Source: JBCCEJ01 sp039030335 (GTDB lineage Bacteria > Pseudomonadota > Gammaproteobacteria > HK1). From it: a DNA stretch of 59,691 nt. The notes beneath the pieces are model-generated. The model was not told the origin of the DNA. It saw only the letters and a list, made by a program, of their open reading frames with translations, and made no database searches. Where the stretch lies: positions 1-59,691 of the forward strand of contig JBCCEJ010000033.1 of the NCBI GenBank assembly GCA_039030335.1, written 5' to 3'. Each line of letters begins with the position of its first letter. The stretch's first letter is position 1. Below are positions 53,441-59,691 of this stretch, piece after piece. A program made the position numbers and the translations under genes.

Positions 53441-54452
53441 AAAGCCAGCTCAACCACGGGAGGTCTAGCCCAAGAATCTGACGTGCCTGCGTGACGGTCG
53501 AGCCCATCACGTTGCACACGTCGAGTATGCCTGCGCTCGGATCTTCGGCCGCGGCAAACCGCGGCGCCCGCCAGCTGTCTCCCGTGTCGCGGAGCATCAG
53601 TACGCGGCCGTCTGTGTCTTCGACGATCAGACGCGCCTCATCGATGCCGCCTTCCGGTTCCCCACGCAGGGCCGCATAGCGGCCATCACCGCGGTGATGC
53701 GGCACAAGGTGCCGGACGTCTTCATCGAGATGGTCATGTAGTGCGCTCGGGTACACGGTCGGCCCGCACGCTGGCGGTGACGAACGCGCATGAAACTTCA
53801 TGTAGAGGCCCATGCGATCGGAGTTGCCGTAGTTCGGCCGCGCCTCGTGCCAGGCGAATCCGTGCATCAATACGACATCACCCTTCTTCAGTTTTGGATC
53901 CACCAGCGTAAGCTCATCGGGTGCCGGCACGCAGGCCGCGTCAACCCGGTGAACCCGTCCGTCTGACGGCAGCAGGGTACTCTTCAGGTGAGAACCCGGT
54001 GCGATCGCGAGCGGTCCCGCAGTCTCCGTGTAGTCCACGAATGGGATGACGGCGAACATCCATTTGACGAACGAACCGACGCAACGCCAGGGCTTGTAGT
54101 CGTAGTGAGCGCCGCTGCCTTTGACGAACGGCTCGGCACTCAGGCCCGCACCGGGTGGCCGCATGATCGACCAGTACTGGGCCAGGGTCGCCGGCTCCCC
54201 AAACAGTGATTCCACGGCTGCCACAATCTTTGGATGGGCAAGACTCACATCGGCAATTTCCGGATGTTGTTCGAGCACCCGCGGCCCCATCGAGTGGATC
54301 CCTGGCAGCGGGTACGCGGATTCTTGCTTGTAGGTATCGTAGTCGCCGGCCACAAAGGCGGCCCGTATGGGGCTGGCGAGCCGGTCGACCTCTTCTTCAG
54401 TTAGAACACCTCGAAGCACGTAGTACCCGTTCTCTTCGAATTCTTCTTGCAT
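53406..54452 (-). CDS. Phytanoyl-CoA dioxygenase family protein (PhyH), with a split Nudix-like tail
   Basis: A 348-residue frame. Residues 1-250 are a PhyH-type Fe(II)/2-oxoglutarate dioxygenase: FEENGYYVLRGVLTEEEVDR at the start, GAHYDYKPW (H-x-D: the His and Asp metal ligands), LAIAPGSHLKS (conserved P-G-S-H), LMHGFAWHEARPNYG (distal His) and RMGLYMKFHA (2-oxoglutarate Arg region). From about 265 it enters what looks like the first half of a Nudix-like domain (ARLIVEDTDGRVLMLRDTGD) and then ends abnormally in GSRGHAERGK because of the apparent +1 frameshift at 53439-53443. The full product would be about 464 residues. It follows the 132-residue small protein gene by 185 bases on the same strand; the substrate is unknown. 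Confidence 0.85.
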   Translation of the reverse strand: MQEEFEENGYYVLRGVLTEEEVDRLASPIRAAFVAGDYDTYKQESAYPLPGIHSMGPRVLEQHPEIADVSLAHPKIVAAVESLFGEPATLAQYWSIMRPPGAGLSAEPFVKGSGAHYDYKPWRCVGSFVKWMFAVIPFVDYTETAGPLAIAPGSHLKSTLLPSDGRVHRVDAACVPAPDELTLVDPKLKKGDVVLMHGFAWHEARPNYGNSDRMGLYMKFHARSSPPACGPTVYPSALHDHLDEDVRHLVPHHRGDGRYAALRGEPEGGIDEARLIVEDTDGRVLMLRDTGDSWRAPRFAAAEDPSAGILDVCNVMGSTVTQARQILGLDLPWLSWLFGSRGHAERGK

Positions 54453-54637
54453 CACTTCAACTTCGCTTGGCCGGTCTCGTTGCCAGACTACAATCTGCCG
54501 CGCTAAATTCAAGACAGACGGGGTACGCCGGGGGCGCACAGCCCAGTCCGGCTCGACCTTCGGGCAGGCCGTGCGGCCGAGGAAATCCCAGACCCGAGGC
54601 GCGTCGAGTCAGCCCGGCAGGTCCGATCATGCGATGC

Positions 54638-55036
54638 TCAGCGCTCTGGTCCCGGGTCCGGAATGACACGATAGATGCGTCCGGTCGTGCGCAACGCCTC
54701 GACGGACCATGGTTCCCCGACGCCGTCGACCAGCCATTCCATGATCGTCCAGAGGTCGCGGTCGACCTGGTCGGTGTCCATCGGTTCGAGCCCTGCCACC
54801 AGCGCCGAGATTTCCACACCGGCCGGAAACGGTTGGCCCGACCGCCCGATGAATACGAACTCGTAAGCGCGGCCATCGACGTCAAGCCAGCCCGGTTCGG
54901 CCAGGGGGTTGCCTTCGAGTTCGAAAGTGCGGCTCAAGAAGTCAGCAAACTCCGGGTAATGGGCGACGCCCGGTTCCGTGAGAACAGGCACGGCGCGCAG
55001 GTCTGATGGCCGGCGTGTAATGCGTTGTACAGGCAT
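54638..55036 (-). CDS. Conserved-looking small protein, unknown function
   Basis: A 132-residue soluble protein. It starts three bases after the dehalogenase stop, so it is almost certainly translated from the same message. Segments: HYPEFADFLSRTFELEGNPL, strands WLDVDGRAYEFVFIGRSG and PFPAGVEISALVAGLE, helix DLWTIMEWLVDGVGEPW, final strand RTTGRIYRVIPD. It has no cysteine and no signal peptide. I do not recognise the family. Its position between a haloalkane dehalogenase-like gene and a PhyH dioxygenase suggests an accessory role in the same pathway. Confidence 0.68.
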   Translation of the reverse strand: MPVQRITRRPSDLRAVPVLTEPGVAHYPEFADFLSRTFELEGNPLAEPGWLDVDGRAYEFVFIGRSGQPFPAGVEISALVAGLEPMDTDQVDRDLWTIMEWLVDGVGEPWSVEALRTTGRIYRVIPDPGPER

Positions 55037-55039
55037 GCG

Positions 55040-55981
55040 TCAGACCTCCTGGCGCGCGGGTAGCTGGCGGTTCGCGAAGTCGGCCAGCAGGTTACCGATC
55101 TCCAGGCCGGAATCTTCCTGCAGGAAATGGTTGCCAGTGACGAGGTGAGTACCTTCCGCGTGCGGCCAGATTTCATGCCAGCGCGATGCGAACACATTGG
55201 CCGGGAAAACGACTTCTTCACGGCCCCAGATGACCGTAGCCGGTATGCGCAGCTGCTTCACGCCCGCTTCCAGCCACTCGAAGCGCGCGCCGGCGAGGTC
55301 GGTGTCCGCGTCGATGGGGATCGAACGCGGCCATTGCCACGTCAGGCGACGGTCGTCCGGATCCGGCAGTACGGCCTCATATGCATCTCGCGATTCGGCG
55401 AGCACGCGTTCCCGATCGACGACCGAGAGATAGATACCGCGTCCGGGAAATGCGCCTTGCCGCGCCATGATGAACGGTCCGACGATGGGGGCGTGCATGG
55501 TCTTCCAGGGCAGGATCTGGCGGTGGAAGGTCGATGAAGGTTCGCGCCATGCCCAGGTCGACATGACGGCGACGGCCGCCGCGCGGTCGACGCGTGTCAG
55601 CATCGCGCAAAGCCCGGTAGGCCCGCCCCAGTCATGACATACGAAGAAGATGCGATCGAGCTTGAGCTGGTCTATCAGCGAAACCAGATTGGCGGCGTGA
55701 TTGTCCAGGCTGTGGGCGCTCGATGCATGCGGATGCTCGGACAGGCCGAAGCCAATCTGGTCGGGCACGATCACCCGGTAGCCTGCGTTCAGGAGTGGTG
55801 GAATGCTGTCGCGCCATAAGAATCCCCACGTCGGATTTCCGTGTAGCAACAGTACGGGTGGCGCGTCGTCCGGCCCTTCATCAATGTAGTGCATGCGCCA
55901 GCCATTGACGTTCAGAAACTGCGACTGATATGGATATCGATGCGAGACGTGCGGGCCGAGATCGTCAATCGTGCGGGTCAT
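55040..55981 (-). CDS. Haloalkane dehalogenase-like alpha/beta hydrolase
   Basis: A 313-residue alpha/beta hydrolase. The oxyanion/halide loop HGNPTWGFLWRD carries Asn 49, and the nucleophile elbow FFVCHDWGGPTG has Asp 117 followed by Trp 118; Asn plus Trp are the two halide-stabilising residues of haloalkane dehalogenases. The catalytic His is in VTGNHFLQEDSG. The expected acid after the seventh strand (GREEVVFP) is Glu rather than the usual Asp of subfamily I, so the triad needs checking. It would hydrolyse a carbon-halogen bond to an alcohol. The ATG overlaps the redoxin stop by 17 bases and has CGAGGGGG upstream, so it is coupled to the redoxin gene. Confidence 0.85.
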   Translation of the reverse strand: MTRTIDDLGPHVSHRYPYQSQFLNVNGWRMHYIDEGPDDAPPVLLLHGNPTWGFLWRDSIPPLLNAGYRVIVPDQIGFGLSEHPHASSAHSLDNHAANLVSLIDQLKLDRIFFVCHDWGGPTGLCAMLTRVDRAAAVAVMSTWAWREPSSTFHRQILPWKTMHAPIVGPFIMARQGAFPGRGIYLSVVDRERVLAESRDAYEAVLPDPDDRRLTWQWPRSIPIDADTDLAGARFEWLEAGVKQLRIPATVIWGREEVVFPANVFASRWHEIWPHAEGTHLVTGNHFLQEDSGLEIGNLLADFANRQLPARQEV

Positions 55982-57119
55982 GCGTCCCCCTCGAACTGCC
56001 TTGGTGCAGGGCTTTGGTCCGTTCGCGCGTTACGCGATCTGCGTACGACTGAATACCCGGCGGTTCCACGAGGGTCTCAAGCGGCACGCAAAGCGTGGTT
56101 TGCACGGTCGTTGGCAGTGCGCAGGCGTATTCATCGCACGATTGGTAACTGCACGTGATCGTGACTTCGGCCCGGTCGTAGTCGAGCCCGTGTCCAAGGC
56201 GAATGATCTCCGAGGTGGCTGTGACAGGCACCGAGACGCGAACCTTACCCGTGTAGACGGGCACTTCCATCCCCAGCTCAGCCATGCTGAGTGCCGTCGG
56301 CACCGGCCAGATCGGTGCGTCAGCTCGTACGCCCGTGCCTTCGACGCGGAGGCCGACCGGCGTGAACGCCTGGGGCGCGCCGGCGGCGTAGATATGCCGT
56401 CCGTGCGCTATGTCAATTTCGACCGTCATCATGCTGATGACTTCGAGCCGTAGCGTCGGGTCCGTCAGACTCGCAGCAACGGACAGTTCTGCGTCGGCCG
56501 TGGTGGCCATCGGTGCATCGCGGTGGGGTTCCGGGTCGGTCCCAAGCACGCGGTGCGCTAGCGCTGGTCCGGACAGCCGGCGCGCGTGATGCTGATGAAA
56601 GTCCTTGTCGACGATCGTGCCGTTGGCATCAGTGATGAAGGTGCCCGGGTAGGGGATGCCGTACCACCGCATATGCTTTCCCTCACCGGGCTCGACGAGC
56701 GTGTTCATGATGCCGAAGGCCCGAATCACCCCTGAGTCTTCGTCGGCCAGCAGGTCGAAGCTTATCGAGTGGCGTTCGGCGAACTCCGCGAGACGTTCGA
56801 CAGTGTCATTGCTGATGGCATAGACCTCGTAGCCGGCGCCGTGAAGTGTTGGAAGTGCACTTTGCAGCTGCACGAGCTGCGTCATGCAAGGTGGTCACCA
56901 GTAGGCCGACCGGTGAAACACCACGACGGCGCCGTTGCTGCCCATCTGGCTCGCCACGTCGACGACGGCGCCGTGCTGATTGGGCAACTGGATTCCGGGT
57001 AAGGCCGTTCCGATCGGCGGTCCGGTCGGAAAGTCTTCGTCCGGTTCTCTGCGCGCAGCCCGGTTGAGTGGCATGGGACTGTAGAATCCGAACTCGTCGT
57101 AGTATTCGGCGTCAGACAC
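55965..57119 (-). CDS. Redoxin with W-TGA-P-P-C active site (candidate selenoprotein) fused to a DsbD-N-like domain
   Basis: A 384-codon frame with one internal TGA at 56895-56897 (codon 75). Before it: GTALPGIQLPNQHGAVVDVA and GAVVVFHRSAYW, the start of an AhpC/TSA-type redoxin. After it, in frame: PPCMTQLVQLQSALP, GYEVYAISNDTVERLAEFAE, IPYPGTFITDANGTIVDKDF. Relatives read R-S-A-x-W-C-P-x-C, so the TGA replaces the first active-site Cys, giving Sec75-P-P-Cys78. Residues about 200-350 resemble the DsbD N-terminal domain (VTITCSYQSCDEYACALP; Cys 323, 328, 333). The GTG start has GAGGAG eight bases upstream. A SECIS-like hairpin lies at 56864-56880. Alternative: nonsense mutation with reinitiation at ATG 56885. 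The dehalogenase gene overlaps its end. Confidence 0.82.
56864..56880 (-). promoter_or_regulatory. Candidate bacterial SECIS hairpin of the redoxin gene
   Basis: On the coding strand GCAGCT pairs perfectly with AGCTGC around the loop CGTGC. The stem begins 15 bases and the loop 21 bases after the TGA, and G is the second loop base. This satisfies the general spacing and loop-G rules for bacterial SECIS. Found by eye; no folding calculation made. Confidence 0.5.
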
Positions 57120-57446
57120 GGCGTTAACTCCTCAGGTCAAAGCAGTAGACAAGAATCGCGTGTGCGCGCCGGACCTTATCACCTAACCGTGTGACTCACG
57201 GCAAAGCGGGACTTGTGCGGCTTCGCAGAGAGCGCCGTCACCACGATTGCACGCGCCGCCGCACCGTGCTGAGTCCCGCCGGGATAGAGTGTGCGATCGT
57301 TTTCGACCAGAGGACAGACGGTAGGCGCCATGCATCGAATGTGGCACTGTTTCGCGATGCCTGAGCAAGCGACATCTACGGCGTTTGTGCCGTTTCGCGT
57401 CCGCGGTACACGATGGGCGCGGCAAGCCGCACGTCTCTCAGAGACG
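57120..57446. other. Divergent intergenic region, no gene recognised
   Basis: 327 bases between the redoxin gene and the secretin-like gene. It should carry both promoters. If the plus-strand gene starts at its upstream ATG (57330), part of this region is coding. Confidence 0.4.
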
Positions 57447-58364
57447 GTGAGCAATGATGCCCGCCGTTGGTTTCGGAGAGCGTTCCTGGCGCCTTGGCTG
57501 GTTGTCCTTGCCTGTGTGTCGAGCGCGGCTGCCGTCGACGCTGCCGACACACCGGAGAGAGGGGCTTCGGTACCTGCGCTTTCACTCGGCGTGGTCGAAT
57601 TGCAGCATCTGCCCGTGGCCCAGGCGATCCGACTCATCGAGCCGTTGCTTGTGCCTGGCGAAGCCGTATCGGGCCTCGGGAACCAATTGGTCCTGCGTGC
57701 GCATCCAGAAAGCCTGGCATCTTTGCGGCGCGTGATGGCCGAACTGGATAAGCCCCAACGGCAGTTTCTGGTGAGCGTCAAAGCAGGATTCATGCACGGG
57801 GGCGAACCCCGGGGCGCCCCGCATCGCCCGGGGACTGCCAAGCGCAGCGCTGGCCCTGGCCGGCCAGCCGTACGTGTTCGCAGTGCTGCTACTGACGGGC
57901 GCCGAGCGGTCGTGCGCACGGTTCGCGTTCAGGAAAGCAGTTCTGCGACTCTTTCGTTCGGTACCCAGATACCGATCACGCAGACGATCGCGAGCGTCAT
58001 CGACGGCACCGATCAGTCGCTGCTCGAACACAGCCGCTACGTGCCGCTGGTGACCGAACTCGAGGTGTGGTTGCGCGGCACTGGGCGGAAGAATCGGGTG
58101 CGGGCGAGCGTCCGCATTGCCCATAGTGCGCGACATCCCACGTCGCCGGAAAACCGCCCCGTGCTGGATTCGACGTCGGGTCAGTTCGAGATGGAACTGG
58201 ACGTGGGACGCTGGGTTGTCATCGCTGGGGTAGTGCCGGGCAGTGGCGAGGTGCCATGGGGAGACGCGGCGGTAGCGCCGCGCGTGCGATCGGCCGACAG
58301 CGCAGCACGGCGGCGCACGACGCTGTGGATTCGCGTTGACCCGATTCTCGCGGGTGACGAGTAA
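57447..58364 (+). CDS. Exported secretin-N (NolW)-like protein
   Basis: A 305-residue protein. From GTG 57447 it has a signal peptide with a twin-Arg start (ARRWFRRAFLAPWLVVLACV, cleavage near AVDA-AD). Residues about 48-110 match the short secretin N1/NolW-type domain: GVVELQHLPVAQAIRLIEPL, LGNQLVLRAHPESLASLRRV, MAELDKPQRQFLVSVKAG. The later part (VRVQESSSATLSFGTQIPIT, MELDVGRWVVIAGV) is like the domain joining to the secretin gate, but the long C-terminal barrel is missing. It is probably a periplasmic protein and not itself a pore. ATG 57330 would give a 344-residue version without a clean signal peptide. It converges with motB. Confidence 0.7.
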   Translation: MSNDARRWFRRAFLAPWLVVLACVSSAAAVDAADTPERGASVPALSLGVVELQHLPVAQAIRLIEPLLVPGEAVSGLGNQLVLRAHPESLASLRRVMAELDKPQRQFLVSVKAGFMHGGEPRGAPHRPGTAKRSAGPGRPAVRVRSAATDGRRAVVRTVRVQESSSATLSFGTQIPITQTIASVIDGTDQSLLEHSRYVPLVTELEVWLRGTGRKNRVRASVRIAHSARHPTSPENRPVLDSTSGQFEMELDVGRWVVIAGVVPGSGEVPWGDAAVAPRVRSADSAARRRTTLWIRVDPILAGDE

Positions 58365-58467
58365 CAGCCTGCCCGACGCAACCTGCACAGCGCGAGTTCG
58401 GACCCTTTCAGGCGCGCGTGTGTCACAACACTGAGGCGTAGAAACGACCTGCGAATCCCTTGGGAAT

Positions 58468-59364
58468 CTAACCGGATTTGTCGGTTGCCGCCGCGTCGCC
58501 CGGGTCAGCCTGGGATTCAGCCACCGGGGTTCCGGCCTCGTTGGACGCGCCGGCCTCACCGCCGCCCTCAGCCTCACCGCCGCGCTCGCTTTCATCGGAT
58601 GGATCAGCGTCGTTGGACGTCTCGGCGTCGCCGTCCAGGCGTCGCGTCAAAATGACCTCGACGCGACGGTTGATCGCACGTTGCTCCCGGCTGTCGTTGG
58701 GGACGAGCGGACGGCTGTCGCCAAATCCGCGCACCTCGACGCGGTTCGCGTCAATGCCGACTTCTTTGATGAGGTAGTGCGCGACCGTCACGGAGCGGGA
58801 CGCTGAGAGTTCCCAGTTGCTGCGGTACTTTGACGTTCCGATTGGCCGGTCATCCGTGTGCCCGGCGATCGCGATGCGACCTTCGACGCCTTCCACCGCC
58901 GCACCTATGCGCTTGAGGAGCGGCCCCAACTTGCGCGCCATCGAAGCGCTGCCGGATGGAAAGGCGGCCGTGTCCTTGACGCGCATCACGACGGAATCCG
59001 TGCCGCCTTCGACTTCGAGGCTGCCCTCTATCACGTCTGGAGCGAGGGTTTCCTGTATCCGCTGTACCGCACCATCCCATTCGGTCGGTGTTGGCGGTTC
59101 TGCGTACGCCTCGTCGTGCATTGGCACGGCGTTGCCGGGTGCTGCCTCTGCCTGAATTGCCGGACCCTTCGCCTTGCGCATCGACCCAGCAACCATCTTG
59201 AACTTCATGATGTCGGTTTCTGCGTTCGCCAGCAGCAAAACGAAAAAACACATCAACAGCGACATCATGTCGGCGAATGTGATCATCCAACCGGGCGCCG
59301 ATGGAGGCTCGCGTTTCGGGCGGGGCGCGAGGGCCGCTTCAGGTGGAGGGGCGGTATCGCTCAT
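58468..59364 (-). CDS. motB: MotB-like/OmpA-domain stator protein with acidic C-terminal tail
   Basis: A 298-residue protein. Residues 25-47 are a single membrane helix GWMITFADMMSLLMCFFVLL with the proton- or ion-conducting Asp, as in MotB/PomB. Residues about 125-245 are the OmpA-like peptidoglycan-binding domain (FPSGSASM, IAIAGHTDDRPIG, NWELSASRSVTVAHYLI, VRGFGDSRPLVPNDS, REQRAINRRVEVIL). The last ~50 residues are an unusual low-complexity acidic Gly/Glu/Ala/Asp tail. motA, normally just upstream, should lie beyond the window edge; a short frame ending TGA 59373-59375 is closed again within 35 codons, so no motA end can be claimed. No other flagellar gene is present. Confidence 0.88.
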   Translation of the reverse strand: MSDTAPPPEAALAPRPKREPPSAPGWMITFADMMSLLMCFFVLLLANAETDIMKFKMVAGSMRKAKGPAIQAEAAPGNAVPMHDEAYAEPPTPTEWDGAVQRIQETLAPDVIEGSLEVEGGTDSVVMRVKDTAAFPSGSASMARKLGPLLKRIGAAVEGVEGRIAIAGHTDDRPIGTSKYRSNWELSASRSVTVAHYLIKEVGIDANRVEVRGFGDSRPLVPNDSREQRAINRRVEVILTRRLDGDAETSNDADPSDESERGGEAEGGGEAGASNEAGTPVAESQADPGDAAATDKSG

Positions 59365-59691
59365 ATTCTCAACCCGTCTGCGTCAGGACCTGTGGATTGC
59401 GCACCAGCGAGCTGGGCGGTGTGTAGTGCAAGTCGTGGAAAGAGAACCTAACAGAAAATTCATTCATATGGTCACATTATCCAAATGCAACCCAGATCAG
59501 TGGTCGGTATAGTATCTTTCCCTTCCCTGGCCTCGAACTCCTGCACCACGCTCTTCTCGACACTCACGTCTTTATAAAATTTATAATCTGGTTTGCAGCA
59601 CGCGTCAAGGCACCTGATTTTGTCTTGCACCAAGCCTCCTCAAATTTAGCCAGAGCAGTTTTACCCAATTTGTTGACACGCCTTGCAAAAC
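59365..59691. other. AT-richer gene-free contig tail
   Basis: The last ~240 bases differ from the rest of the window: A/T-rich, TTTATAAAATTTATAATC near 59571, without coding frames on either strand. Since motA is expected here, this may be misassembled or foreign sequence at the contig end. Confidence 0.45.

Noticed and set aside
57582..58595. Minus-strand frame of 337 codons opposite the secretin-like gene
   Set aside because: The plus strand shows a signal peptide and a secretin-N pattern; the minus frame is Arg/His-rich without structure.
59365..59691. C-terminal end of motA upstream of motB
   Set aside because: A frame ending at TGA 59373-59375 is well placed but an in-frame TAA closes it about 30 codons upstream, so no motA can be supported.
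1..59691. CRISPR arrays, insertion sequences, prophage genes, rRNA and tRNA genes
   Set aside because: Read for direct repeats, transposase motifs and T-loop-like signatures; nothing convincing was found, although a tRNA could be missed by eye.

Overview
This is a roughly 60 kb, GC-rich, densely coded piece of a Gram-negative, probably proteobacterial chromosome. Supporting evidence is an outer-membrane beta-barrel protein, MotB, a tripartite tricarboxylate (TctCBA) transporter, a ProXVW osmolyte transporter, a hybrid kinase/Hpt phosphorelay and a bacterial trpS. There is no rRNA, no CRISPR, no insertion sequence and no tRNA that I could recognise. Both ends look like contig edges: a poly-G run at 1-14, and an AT-richer, gene-free tail after about 59450. 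The gene mix (LLM flavin oxidoreductase, MaoC, aldo/keto reductases, nitronate monooxygenase, TauD and PhyH dioxygenases, amidohydrolase, haloalkane dehalogenase) is typical of an uncultivated, metabolically versatile aquatic or host-associated bacterium. No lineage can be fixed from this window.

Layout. 1-3364 (minus): a membrane protein at the edge, then an LLM oxidoreductase-MaoC-aldo/keto reductase run. 3561-5003: a 3-methyladenine glycosylase and a small membrane protein. 5461-8518: tctC-tctB-tctA. 8591-10645: a photolyase-like protein with apparently swapped domain order, and a SOUL protein. 11494-16229: hybrid histidine kinase, response regulator and Hpt protein (one phosphorelay). 16360-18621: a divergent Asp-box repeat protein and a peptidoglycan-binding lysozyme-like protein. 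18655-21888: nitronate monooxygenase, GFA enzyme, STAS-like and tautomerase-like small proteins, and a DUF427 gene. 22066-29791: a YfhO-like/discoidin membrane protein, double VOC protein, SDR, trpS, methyltransferase and SAM-cyclase. 29862-37448 (minus): methyltransferase, proX, proV, proW, ureohydrolase, TauD dioxygenase. 37787-44439 (minus): four overlapping genes for exported proteins of unknown function. 44716-52363: flavoprotein, HDOD protein, aldo/keto reductase, D-aminoacylase-like amidohydrolase, GlpD-like flavoprotein. 53057-57119 (minus): redoxin, haloalkane dehalogenase, a small protein, PhyH/Nudix-like. 57447-59364: a secretin-like exported protein convergent with MotB.

The most striking observation is two genes, about 34 kb apart and on opposite strands, that each carry one in-frame TGA exactly where the family has a conserved cysteine. 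In the DUF427 gene (TGA 21724-21726) the CP-K-G motif reads TGA-P-H-K-G. In the redoxin gene (TGA 56895-56897) the W-C-P-P-C motif reads W-TGA-P-P-C. In both, the frame downstream is fully conserved and a hairpin of bacterial SECIS type can be drawn at a suitable distance. I interpret both as candidate selenocysteine codons. No selenocysteine machinery lies in the window to confirm it. The second candidate for undescribed biology is the translationally coupled four-gene exported operon at 37787-44439.
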